Shown piece after piece: positions 16,937 through 25,190 of a DNA stretch of 64,000 nt (positions are counted from its first letter, which is position 1; every line of letters begins with the position of its first letter). Below the pieces are notes generated by a model. That model did not search any database. It was not told the DNA's origin and worked only from the letters and a program-made list of their open reading frames with translations. Position numbers and translations under genes: made by a program. Source of the DNA: UBA3537 sp049889395 (GTDB lineage Bacteria > Bacteroidota > Bacteroidia > Flavobacteriales > Flavobacteriaceae). The stretch is from positions 62,001 through 126,000 of the forward strand of contig JBMHDM010000008.1 in assembly GCA_049889395.1 (NCBI GenBank), given 5' to 3'.

Positions 16937-17863
16937 ATGAAAAAAACCCAAAAGCTGCTTAATTCATTAGAAGAGAAGTACAATGCAATAGATCAAGACA
17001 AAAACACCTACCTTGAAGGCCTTTTGCATGGTAAAACAATAAACTATTGGGACTATATTCATACAGACGCCCTATTAAATTTGCAAATTCAGCGGACCAA
17101 TTTACCAGATGAAATGGTGTTTATTGGCTACCATCAAATTAATGAACTGATTTTTAAAATGATTCTTTGGGAGTTGCAACAAGTGGCGCAAGAAACCATT
17201 TTGAAAGTCAATTTCTTCACAGAAAAACTGAGGCGAGTAACCAGATATTTTGACATGCTAACCTCTTCATTTGACATTATGAAAGATGGAATGGATGTGG
17301 AACAATACAACAAATTCAGACACACACTTACCCCGGCCAGTGGATTTCAAAGTGCTCAATATCGCAAAATTGAGTTTGCCTCAACAGAGCTTATTAATTT
17401 GATAGATGCACGTTACAGAGACAATATTGATCGCGATACACCCTTTGAACATGCCTTCGAGCATTTGTATTGGCAGGCTGCAGGGAAAGATTATAAAACT
17501 GGAAAAAAATCAATTTTGTTGAAAAATTTTGAAAACCGCTACAAAGAGGAATTCATAACATTTATGAAAGTGTATAACACCAAAAATTTGTGGTCACGTT
17601 TCAAGGAACTTTCCGATCAAGATCAGAATAATAAAGCCCTCATTTCAGCTATGCGCCATTACGACTACTCTGTCAACATCACATGGGTCATGGCACACCT
17701 CAACGCAGCAAGACATTATATCTTAGCAACCTCAGGCGATGGTGAAGCCACAGGAGGAAGCGATTGGCAAAAATATATGCACCCAAAGTACCAAAAAAGA
17801 ATTTTTTTTCCTGAACTTTGGACCACCAAAGAAATCGAAAATTGGGGAAAAAATATAAACTAG
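16937..17863 (+). CDS. kynA: Tryptophan 2,3-dioxygenase
   Basis: Haem enzyme that oxidises L-tryptophan to N-formylkynurenine, the first step of the kynurenine route. The 308-residue length is normal. Substrate-pocket motifs are FIGYHQINELIFKM (about residues 56-69) and the HTLTPASGFQSAQYR region (about 129-143) with its substrate-contacting arginine. The haem-ligand histidine is in the C-terminal HLNAARHYI region (about 254-262). The GGSDWQKYM segment after it is the usual GTGGS-type loop. The stop TAG shares a base with the GTG start of the next gene. It lies close to tyrosine-degradation genes, suggesting a local aromatic-catabolism cluster. Confidence 0.95.
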   Translation: MKKTQKLLNSLEEKYNAIDQDKNTYLEGLLHGKTINYWDYIHTDALLNLQIQRTNLPDEMVFIGYHQINELIFKMILWELQQVAQETILKVNFFTEKLRRVTRYFDMLTSSFDIMKDGMDVEQYNKFRHTLTPASGFQSAQYRKIEFASTELINLIDARYRDNIDRDTPFEHAFEHLYWQAAGKDYKTGKKSILLKNFENRYKEEFITFMKVYNTKNLWSRFKELSDQDQNNKALISAMRHYDYSVNITWVMAHLNAARHYILATSGDGEATGGSDWQKYMHPKYQKRIFFPELWTTKEIENWGKNIN

Positions 17864-19107
17864 TGCAAACATTAAAATTCAATAATTTTAGTGCCAAAAA
17901 AATAGCAGTCATTTTTGTTTCTGCTGTTATTTTGACAACAAGTTGCTCATCAAAAAACAAAGAGCCCTTAGATTCAAATAAGGTCATAGAGAAAGTCAAG
18001 TTTGGCTACAATTTCAATAATTATCATGTTATACAAGACACCATCAGAAGTGGTGAAAATTTTGGTGAAATATTATCTCGTTACAATGTCGATTACTCAA
18101 AGATTTACAACATTGTCAATTCTACGAAAGATACTTTCGATATTCGCCAGTTGCGAGCTGGCAAACCCTACACGCTATTATGTAGCAAGGATGAAACCCA
18201 TCAGCCACTGAGTTTTATATATCAACCCAATAAAATTGAATTTATTGTCATTGAATTTTGCGATTCAATTATAGCTTACAAAGAGAGAAAACCTATAAAA
18301 ATTGTTGAAAAAGAAGCCTTTGGCATTATAGAAAACACCCTGTCAGAAACTATGGAAGAACAAGGGCTACCAATACAGCTTATATACGACATGTCCGACG
18401 ATATTTATGCATGGACTATTGACTTTTTCAGGCTACAGAAAGGGGATAATTTTAAAGTCATTTACAAGCAACGTTTTGTTGAAGACAGTATTTATGCCGG
18501 AATAGAAAGCATAGACGCTGCCTTTTTTGAGCATAAAGGCGAACCCATATATGCATTTAACTACATTACCCCAGAGTCTAAAACAAGCACCGACTATTAT
18601 GACAACAATGGCAAAAGTTTACAAAAAGCATTTTTAAAAAGCCCAGTTAAGTTTAGTCGAATATCCTCAAGATACAATCTCAATCGCCGTATTGCACTAT
18701 ACGGAAACAGAGTTCGTCCCCACAAAGGGACCGACTTTGCAGCACCCGTAGGAACGCCTATTTTGGCAACGGCCAGTGGAACAGTTGTTGAATCAACACG
18801 TCGTGGTGGGAATGGGAAATACGTTAAAATTAGGCACAATGCAACCTACACCACACAATATCTTCACATGAGTAAGCGATTAGTCAATGTTGGCGATTTT
18901 GTTAAACAAGGCGATGAAATTGGGAAAGTAGGAATGACTGGCAACACCAGTGGTCCACACGTTTGTTATCGATTTTGGAAAAATGGGCGCCAGGTCGATC
19001 CATTCCGGCAAAAACTGCCCGATGCTAAAGCCCTTCCGGAAGTCTATAAATCCGAATTTCTTGAGTATATTGCACCCCTAAAACAGCGCTTAGATTCTAT
19101 AAACTAA
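17863..19107 (+). CDS. M23 family metallopeptidase lipoprotein
   Basis: Peptidoglycan endopeptidase-like lipoprotein of about 414 residues. I chose the GTG at 17863, which overlaps the kynA stop by one base, because it places a lipoprotein signal (VILTTSC, Cys at about residue 29) at the N-terminus; an in-frame TTG at 17818 would put it too deep. A LysM/OapA-like region comes first, then a C-terminal LytM domain with HKGTDFAAP, YLHMS and GPHVCYRFW. The usual HxH of LytM enzymes reads HVC here, so one zinc ligand is Cys or the enzyme is altered; I recall the same variant in other flavobacterial members. Likely periplasmic cell-wall remodelling. Confidence 0.87.
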   Translation: MQTLKFNNFSAKKIAVIFVSAVILTTSCSSKNKEPLDSNKVIEKVKFGYNFNNYHVIQDTIRSGENFGEILSRYNVDYSKIYNIVNSTKDTFDIRQLRAGKPYTLLCSKDETHQPLSFIYQPNKIEFIVIEFCDSIIAYKERKPIKIVEKEAFGIIENTLSETMEEQGLPIQLIYDMSDDIYAWTIDFFRLQKGDNFKVIYKQRFVEDSIYAGIESIDAAFFEHKGEPIYAFNYITPESKTSTDYYDNNGKSLQKAFLKSPVKFSRISSRYNLNRRIALYGNRVRPHKGTDFAAPVGTPILATASGTVVESTRRGGNGKYVKIRHNATYTTQYLHMSKRLVNVGDFVKQGDEIGKVGMTGNTSGPHVCYRFWKNGRQVDPFRQKLPDAKALPEVYKSEFLEYIAPLKQRLDSIN

Positions 19108-19123
19108 CCACATTTAACAAAGC

Positions 19124-20743
19124 ATGAGTTTAAACACCAAAAACCCTACGACTACTGAAGCTTGGCAGAAACTTCAACAGCATTTTCTAGACATAAAAGA
19201 CACTCATATGTTGTCTTGGTTTGAAGCCAATCCAAATCGGGCTAATGACTTGCGCATTAAATGGGACGATTTTTATGTTGATTTTTCAAAAAATCGAATT
19301 ACAAAAAAAACCCTATCCTTATTTGATTATCTTGCTCAAGATATACAACTACAAGATGCCATATCCAAATATTTTGGTGGCGAGAAAATAAATCAAACCG
19401 AAAATCGAGCTGTGCTTCACACGGCACTTCGCGTACCAGAACAAGAGGCTGTTTTTTTTGAAGGCAAAAACATCACACCAGACGTTTACAGCGTAAAAGA
19501 AAAAATTAAACAATTTACAGCAAAGGTAATAGGAGGTCAACTAAAGGGATATTCGGGGAAATCATTTACCGACATAGTCAATATTGGTATTGGAGGCTCA
19601 GATCTAGGGCCGTCAATGGTTGTTGAAGCCTTATCGTTTTATAAGAATCATTTGAACGTACATTTTGTAAGTAATGTTGATGGCGATCATGTAAACGAAA
19701 TTCTAAAAATATTAAATCCAGAAACGACACTGTTTGTTGTGGTATCCAAAACATTTACAACTCAAGAGACGCTTTCTAATGCCACAACCATAAAAAATTG
19801 GTTTTTACAACATACCTCCCAATCTAATGTGGCCAAGCAATTTGTTGCTGTTTCTACCAATATTCAAAAGGTAAAAGATTTTGGCATTGATGCTAACAAC
19901 ATTTTTCCGATGTGGGATTGGGTAGGTGGTCGTTTTTCATTATGGAGTGCTGTTGGGCTGAGTATCAGTCTGGCTGTTGGCTTTGATCACTTTGACGCGA
20001 TGCTGAAAGGCGCTCACAAAATGGATGTTCACTTTAAAAGCGAAAAAGTTGAAAAGAACATACCAGTATTGTTGGCCTTCATAAGCATTTGGTACAATAA
20101 CTTTTTTGGGGCTGAAAGCGAGGCTATAATTCCCTACTCGCAATATTTAAATCAATTTGCAACCTATCTCCAACAAGCCATCATGGAAAGTAATGGTAAA
20201 GGAATTGATAGAACTGGCCAAAACGTGAATTATCAAACCGGAAATTTGGTTTGGGGTGAACCAGGAACCAATTCTCAACACGCCTTTTTCCAATTGATTC
20301 ACCAAGGGACAAAATTAATTCCAGCTGATTTTATAGGTTTTGCCCAATCATTACACGGGAACAAAGATCATCAAGACAAGTTGATGTCCAATTTTTTTGC
20401 CCAAACAGAAGCTCTTCTCGCTGGAAAATCAAAGGCCAGAGTACTGTCAGAGAACACCCCAGCCAATATAGTTCCATTTAAGATTTTTGAAGGGAACCGC
20501 CCTACCAATACGATTTTTATCGACAAACTTACGCCTGAAAGCTTAGGCAAACTCATTGCTATGTACGAGCATAAAATTTTCGTTCAAGGTGTAGTTTGGA
20601 ATATTTTTAGTTATGACCAATTCGGAGTAGAACTAGGAAAACAATTGGCGGGAAACATACTCGATGAATTTTCAGGCCAATCTTCAGTCTCTCATGATTC
20701 TTCTACTACCAACTTGATTTCGCATTTCAAATCGTTCAGATAA
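19124..20743 (+). CDS. pgi: Glucose-6-phosphate isomerase
   Basis: Interconverts glucose 6-phosphate and fructose 6-phosphate in glycolysis and gluconeogenesis. The 539-residue length is typical of the long bacterial form. Family signatures are NIGIGGSDLGPSMV (about residues 151-164), VVSKTFTTQETLSN (about 206-219), GGRFSLWSAVGL (about 268-279), and the C-terminal VWNIFSYDQFGVELGKQLAG with the conserved lysine. The start is 16 bases after the M23 lipoprotein stop, so the two are probably co-transcribed, although their functions are not obviously linked. Confidence 0.97.
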   Translation: MSLNTKNPTTTEAWQKLQQHFLDIKDTHMLSWFEANPNRANDLRIKWDDFYVDFSKNRITKKTLSLFDYLAQDIQLQDAISKYFGGEKINQTENRAVLHTALRVPEQEAVFFEGKNITPDVYSVKEKIKQFTAKVIGGQLKGYSGKSFTDIVNIGIGGSDLGPSMVVEALSFYKNHLNVHFVSNVDGDHVNEILKILNPETTLFVVVSKTFTTQETLSNATTIKNWFLQHTSQSNVAKQFVAVSTNIQKVKDFGIDANNIFPMWDWVGGRFSLWSAVGLSISLAVGFDHFDAMLKGAHKMDVHFKSEKVEKNIPVLLAFISIWYNNFFGAESEAIIPYSQYLNQFATYLQQAIMESNGKGIDRTGQNVNYQTGNLVWGEPGTNSQHAFFQLIHQGTKLIPADFIGFAQSLHGNKDHQDKLMSNFFAQTEALLAGKSKARVLSENTPANIVPFKIFEGNRPTNTIFIDKLTPESLGKLIAMYEHKIFVQGVVWNIFSYDQFGVELGKQLAGNILDEFSGQSSVSHDSSTTNLISHFKSFR

Positions 20744-20833
20744 GCCCCATGTTACTTTTAAGTTAAATTGAGGCTCAAATGTTAGGTTTATGTCAATAAT
20801 TTGAAAGAACTTTTTTTAAAAGTAATTTATTCG

Positions 20834-20841
20834 TATTTTTG
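20834..20841 (+). promoter_or_regulatory. -7 promoter box of first TonB-dependent receptor
   Basis: TATTTTTG matches TAnnTTTG, 35 bases before the ATG at 20877. No -33 element at normal spacing was found. Confidence 0.6.
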
Positions 20842-20876
20842 TCACATCAAAATATATTATCATTAAACAAAACAAA

Positions 20877-23495
20877 ATGAGAAAGTTATTACTTTTAGTT
20901 GTGGGATTGTTGCTTAGCGCATCTCCTGCCATGGCTCAGAGTGTCGTTACAGGAACTGTAATGGATGCTGAGTTAAATGCGCCACTTTCAGGTGCTAATG
21001 TTGTTGAAGCCGGTACTTCAAACGGAACAATGACAGACTTCGATGGTAAGTTTTCTATTCAAACGACTTCAGCAAGTGGTTCTGTCGTAATCTCCTATGT
21101 AGGTTACAAATCAGTAACAGTATCATTTGATGGATCAACAGATTTAGGAATGCTTTCATTAGAAGCAGACAATTCATTAAGTGAAATTGTTATTGTTGGT
21201 TCTGGAGTTATCGATTTAGCTGATGACAGAAAAACACCTGTTGCAGTATCAACTATTAGAGCTGCTGAGATTCAAGCACGTGCCGTAGGTAACGTTGAAT
21301 TTACAGAAGCTTTAAAAAACACACCATCCATCTACGTTTCTAACCAAGCGGGTGGATTTGGAGACAGTCAGATTTTTACGCGTGGTTTTTCACAGTCAAA
21401 TACCGCATTCCTTCTTAACGGTCAGCCGATTAACGGAATGGAAGATGGTAGAATGTATTGGTCAAACTGGTCTGGAATGTCAGATGTAGCGAATGCTGTT
21501 CAGATTCAAAGAGGACTTGGGTCTTCTAAATTAGCCATTTCTTCAGTTGGTGGTACAATCAATATTGTATCAAAAACAACAAACAAAACAGAAGGTGGAT
21601 TTGTACGTTTCTTAACAGGAAACGATAGTTACTTTAAGACAACAGCATCTTACGATTCTGGATTAAACGAAAAAGGATGGGCTTTTTCCGTCATGTTGGA
21701 TCACTGGCAAGCACATAGAAAATATGCAGTTGGGACAGCTGGTCAAGGACAAAACTACTTCTTCTCTGTAGGTTACAAAGCCAGCGAAAGAAGTACATTT
21801 AACTTCTTAATAACTGGTGCACCACAGTGGCACGATCAAAACTTCTCTAAAAGTTTAGATACTTATGAAACTTATGGCGACAAAAACAACGCTAACAGTG
21901 GGTTCTATAATGGTAAGCGATTTACGGAAAGACGTAACTACTACCACAAGCCAATTGCTAACTTAAACTGGGATTTCAATATCAATGACAACATGGATCT
22001 TTCTACTGTGCTTTACGCCTCTTGGGGTCGTGGTGGTGGAACAGGCGGCTGGGGTCGTGGACGTGTTCGTTACGGAGACGATGAAGCCTTTGATAACCCT
22101 TATGCTGACGCCAATGAAATTGATTTTGACGCTATTGAAGCACAAAATATTGCTAATGCAGATGCTAATGGAAATGGAAACTTCGGTGATTCTTACTTAA
22201 GAAGAGCATCTGTAAACAACCATAACTGGTATGGCATTGTATCTAACTTAAATATTGACAACGGTGGGCCATTCACGTTCAACGTTGGTTTTGACGGTAG
22301 AACTTACACTGGTGATCACTTCAGACAATTTGTCGATTATTTTGGTTTGAATGGATATGCAGATACTTATGGCACTACACGCCCCGACGATTATGTTGTA
22401 ACTGGGGATTACGATCCAGACCCGTGGAAAGCATTATTCGACTATGCTGATGCAGGACAACGTATTGCTTACGATTACTCTGAAACAATCAATTATATTG
22501 GTGGTTTTGCACAAACTGAATATGCAACAGATAATTTTTCTGCTTTCTTGCAGGGTGCTTTATCTAACCAATCATACCAAAGAGAAGGTGGAGCAGTTTG
22601 GGCTGGAGCAGGTCAGTCTGAAAAAGTTAACAAAACTGGATACAACCTCAAAGGTGGTTTTGGATACACCAGCAACGATGGCAAGCATAAAGTATTTGCC
22701 AATGCCGGTATTTATTCTAGACAACCATTCTTAGATAACATTTTTGATAATGTTAGAAACAGCAATGAGCTAGTTAATAACGGTGATGTTGAAAATGAAG
22801 AAATCATTGGTTTTGAAGCTGGATATCGTTTCCAAAACGATGTCATTCGCTTCAGCTTGGATGCTTACAGCACAGAATGGGGTAACCGCTACTTGTCTTT
22901 CTACGGTGGTGAAAATGCCAACGAAGAGGATTTGTTTTACAACTTTAATGATGTAACTCAAATTCACACAGGTATTGAGTTTGACTTACAATACCGCCCA
23001 ATAGGCGCTCGTGCTTTGGCATTGAACGTATTTGGTTCTTTTGGAAACTGGGAGTATAAAGATTCTACACCATACAGATTAATCAACGGCGATACTAACG
23101 CTATTGAAGTTGAGGGAGATTTAGATTTAACATCTGTAAAAGTTGGTCAAGCGCCACAGTCTTCATTTGGAGTTGGTATCGATTGGGATGCAAACGACAA
23201 CTTATCATTATATACTACATTTAACTACTTTGGTGATTTCTACGGATTTGTAGATGTAGAAGACGTCATCCAAGCAGGTGTCGATGGAGTAACTTATGAA
23301 GCTGAGCAATTGAATAGCTATGGTATCTTAGATCTAGGGTTATCTTACGATTTCCAATTAGGTGGTAGAGATGTTGTATTTAGAGCTAATATGTACAACG
23401 CTTTAGACAGAGATTACATCAACCAGAAAGATGCCTACGGATATTTTAAAGGAAATGGAACAACTTGGAATGCTAGTTTCCAGTACAGATTCTAA
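20877..23495 (+). CDS. TonB-dependent receptor with carboxypeptidase-regulatory-like domain
   Basis: Outer-membrane active transporter of 872 residues. After a signal peptide (1-20) comes a carboxypeptidase-regulatory-like domain (about 22-105, VTGTVMDAELNAPLSGANVV), then the plug (about 115-235, IFTRGFSQSNTAFLLNGQPI and VGGTINIVSK) and a long 22-strand barrel ending in a typical Phe (WNASFQYRF). The substrate cannot be read from the sequence. It has its own promoter box and terminator, with no SusD-like partner next to it. It shares a plug motif (WSNW) with the second receptor at 25.2 kb, so the two are probably paralogues of one subfamily. Confidence 0.93.
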   Translation: MRKLLLLVVGLLLSASPAMAQSVVTGTVMDAELNAPLSGANVVEAGTSNGTMTDFDGKFSIQTTSASGSVVISYVGYKSVTVSFDGSTDLGMLSLEADNSLSEIVIVGSGVIDLADDRKTPVAVSTIRAAEIQARAVGNVEFTEALKNTPSIYVSNQAGGFGDSQIFTRGFSQSNTAFLLNGQPINGMEDGRMYWSNWSGMSDVANAVQIQRGLGSSKLAISSVGGTINIVSKTTNKTEGGFVRFLTGNDSYFKTTASYDSGLNEKGWAFSVMLDHWQAHRKYAVGTAGQGQNYFFSVGYKASERSTFNFLITGAPQWHDQNFSKSLDTYETYGDKNNANSGFYNGKRFTERRNYYHKPIANLNWDFNINDNMDLSTVLYASWGRGGGTGGWGRGRVRYGDDEAFDNPYADANEIDFDAIEAQNIANADANGNGNFGDSYLRRASVNNHNWYGIVSNLNIDNGGPFTFNVGFDGRTYTGDHFRQFVDYFGLNGYADTYGTTRPDDYVVTGDYDPDPWKALFDYADAGQRIAYDYSETINYIGGFAQTEYATDNFSAFLQGALSNQSYQREGGAVWAGAGQSEKVNKTGYNLKGGFGYTSNDGKHKVFANAGIYSRQPFLDNIFDNVRNSNELVNNGDVENEEIIGFEAGYRFQNDVIRFSLDAYSTEWGNRYLSFYGGENANEEDLFYNFNDVTQIHTGIEFDLQYRPIGARALALNVFGSFGNWEYKDSTPYRLINGDTNAIEVEGDLDLTSVKVGQAPQSSFGVGIDWDANDNLSLYTTFNYFGDFYGFVDVEDVIQAGVDGVTYEAEQLNSYGILDLGLSYDFQLGGRDVVFRANMYNALDRDYINQKDAYGYFKGNGTTWNASFQYRF

Positions 23496-23515
23496 AATCT
23501 TTTAATGTATAATAT

Positions 23516-23545
23516 AAAACCCTCACTTTTTGTGAGGGTTTTTTT
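23516..23545 (+). terminator. Terminator after first TonB-dependent receptor
   Basis: Perfect stem AACCCTCAC / GTGAGGGTT with a loop of five T, followed by a T run. It closes the monocistronic receptor gene. Confidence 0.9.
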
Positions 23546-23561
23546 ATGCCCAAAAATCTTG

Positions 23562-23569
23562 TACTTTTG
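23562..23569 (+). promoter_or_regulatory. -7 promoter box of the 23.6 kb membrane protein gene
   Basis: TACTTTTG matches TAnnTTTG and lies 18 bases before the ATG at 23587, just downstream of the receptor terminator. Confidence 0.6.
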
Positions 23570-23586
23570 CAGTAAATAAATACATC

Positions 23587-24018
23587 ATGATAAAAACTGT
23601 ACACTCCTATTGGGCCTACCTTGTTTTAGCAGTATTGTTATTGGCTGTACTTAAGGCTTTAATCGGCGTTATCTCAAAGAAAGAATACGAACCTAAAATG
23701 TTTAGAGTGGCTTTATTCACGCTCATTGTATCTCACATACAATTGTTATTAGGCCTGGTGTTGTATTTTACCTCTGAACGCTTTTCATTATGGTCAGATT
23801 TGGGGGTCGGAGAAGTGATGAAAACTGCCATTCACAGGCTGTATTTGGTTGAACACCCAACGATCAATATTTTGGCAGTTGCTTTGATAACGATTGGTTA
23901 TTCCAAGCATAAAAAGAAACGTTTATCGGCACCCAAATATAAATTATTGGCTATTTTTTATACCATTGCTTTAGTGCTTATATTATCACGAATTCCTTGG
24001 GAAGTTTGGCCAAACTAA
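23587..24018 (+). CDS. Uncharacterised four-helix membrane protein
   Basis: A 143-residue integral membrane protein with four predicted helices near residues 10-30, 40-63, 90-105 and 117-136. Histidines occur near helix ends (His6, His50, the HRLYLVEH segment around 87-94), a pattern reminiscent of small cytochrome b-like or haem-related membrane proteins; that resemblance is only suggestive. Flavobacteria carry close relatives, usually unnamed. It has its own -7 box and ends 10 bases from the convergent nuclease gene without a terminator between them. Confidence 0.7.
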   Translation: MIKTVHSYWAYLVLAVLLLAVLKALIGVISKKEYEPKMFRVALFTLIVSHIQLLLGLVLYFTSERFSLWSDLGVGEVMKTAIHRLYLVEHPTINILAVALITIGYSKHKKKRLSAPKYKLLAIFYTIALVLILSRIPWEVWPN

Positions 24019-24028
24019 AAAGCGAATA

Positions 24029-25084
24029 CTATTTTACTTCTTTTATAACATGCACATAAACCGGGAAGTGGTCGCTGTATCCATTAGTAAAACCGCCCCA
24101 AGAAAAACTACGGAAAGGATACCCTTTGAATTGGCCTTTTTTGGTGATTAAAAATTGCGCATTAAAAATGCCTGCTTTGAAAAACCTGTAAGACGAATAA
24201 TCATCTTCTAACAAAGGTTGACTTATAATAATCTGATCAAATAAACTCCAGGAATCTCGATAAGCATTTGATCCTAGTCCTTTTTTAAAAAACCCTTCCA
24301 TAGGATTGTAAAGTCCCTTAAATCCAATTCGATTTTTATCACCCTTAGCTTTCAAAACTTTTTTCAGACTGCTGTTGTTTGGGTTGTCGTTCAAATCACC
24401 CATAGTAAAAATTTTAGCATAAGGATCATCAGATTGTAAAGAATCTATAATACGCCTGTTAAGTGCAGCCGCTTCCTCGCGTTTAGATCGACTTCTAGCC
24501 TCACCGCCACTACGTGATGGCCAGTGATTAACAATAATATGCATGAGATCGCCGTCCAAATATCCACTGACCAAAAGTTGATCTCTAGTATAGTCTCTAT
24601 CACCATCGCTATCTCTCAGTTTGAGTTCAAACGATTTTGAATTTAATGGCTTAAATAATGATTTTTGATACATTAAGGCAACATCGATACCCCGTTCGTC
24701 TGGAGATTCGTAATGAATAATGCCGTAATTTTTAGAGACAAGAGCGGGATCGTTGGCTAAATCTTCTATAACAGACCGATTTTCTACTTCAGATAAGCCG
24801 ATTACGACAGGCGTATTCTTCGAAAGATCAGCTCCAATTTTGGAAATAGCATAAGCCATATTTTGCACCTTTTTAACATAGACTTCTTCTCGTCCAGATT
24901 TTAGTTCCATTATAGGACTGGCTTCATCAAATTTATTGGGATCATTTATAGTGTCAAATAAATTCTCCACATTATAAAATGCAATGGTGTGTACCTTAAA
25001 TTGGCGTTTGCTTTGAGAATTGCCCGTAAAAGAGAGGAAAAACGCAAAGATTAAAACGGTTACAAATGAGCACTTTTTTTTCAT
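24029..25084 (-). CDS. Secreted endonuclease/exonuclease/phosphatase (EEP) family protein
   Basis: A 351-residue protein with a signal peptide (about residues 1-24) and a complete EEP fold. The catalytic motifs appear in order: FYNVENLFD (Asn/Glu, about 37-45), VIGLSEVEN (Glu, about 94-102), VNHWPSRSGG (about 185-194), GDLNDNPNN (about 229-237) and the C-terminal SDHFPV (His, about 338). Members of this family cleave phosphodiester bonds in nucleic acids, nucleotides or lipid head groups. Export suggests scavenging outside the cytoplasm. It is divergently transcribed from a TonB-dependent receptor and DUF5689 lipoprotein, hinting at a shared uptake system. Confidence 0.9.
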   Translation of the reverse strand: MKKKCSFVTVLIFAFFLSFTGNSQSKRQFKVHTIAFYNVENLFDTINDPNKFDEASPIMELKSGREEVYVKKVQNMAYAISKIGADLSKNTPVVIGLSEVENRSVIEDLANDPALVSKNYGIIHYESPDERGIDVALMYQKSLFKPLNSKSFELKLRDSDGDRDYTRDQLLVSGYLDGDLMHIIVNHWPSRSGGEARSRSKREEAAALNRRIIDSLQSDDPYAKIFTMGDLNDNPNNSSLKKVLKAKGDKNRIGFKGLYNPMEGFFKKGLGSNAYRDSWSLFDQIIISQPLLEDDYSSYRFFKAGIFNAQFLITKKGQFKGYPFRSFSWGGFTNGYSDHFPVYVHVIKEVK

Positions 25085-25120
25085 ATGTTAACAACAGAAC
25101 AAATAACGATTAATTAACGT

Positions 25121-25128
25121 CAAAAGTA
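25121..25128 (-). promoter_or_regulatory. -7 promoter box of the EEP gene
   Basis: On the minus strand the sequence is TACTTTTG, 36 bases before the ATG at 25084. It lies 21 bases from the opposing box of the second TonB receptor, forming a compact divergent promoter region. Confidence 0.6.
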
Positions 25129-25149
25129 TTAAAATTAAAATAAGAAATG

Positions 25150-25157
25150 TATTTTTG
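25150..25157 (+). promoter_or_regulatory. -7 promoter box of second TonB-dependent receptor
   Basis: TATTTTTG matches TAnnTTTG, 33 bases before the ATG at 25191, facing away from the EEP gene promoter. Confidence 0.6.
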
Positions 25158-25190
25158 TTTGTAATATTACCTCAACAAAATTAATCATTT

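Noticed and set aside
16937..17863. Link between tryptophan 2,3-dioxygenase and the kynurenine chemistry proposed for MbnP
   Set aside because: Tryptophan 2,3-dioxygenase acts on free tryptophan in the cytoplasm and lies about 30 kb away; protein-bound kynurenine in MbnP systems is made by MbnH.
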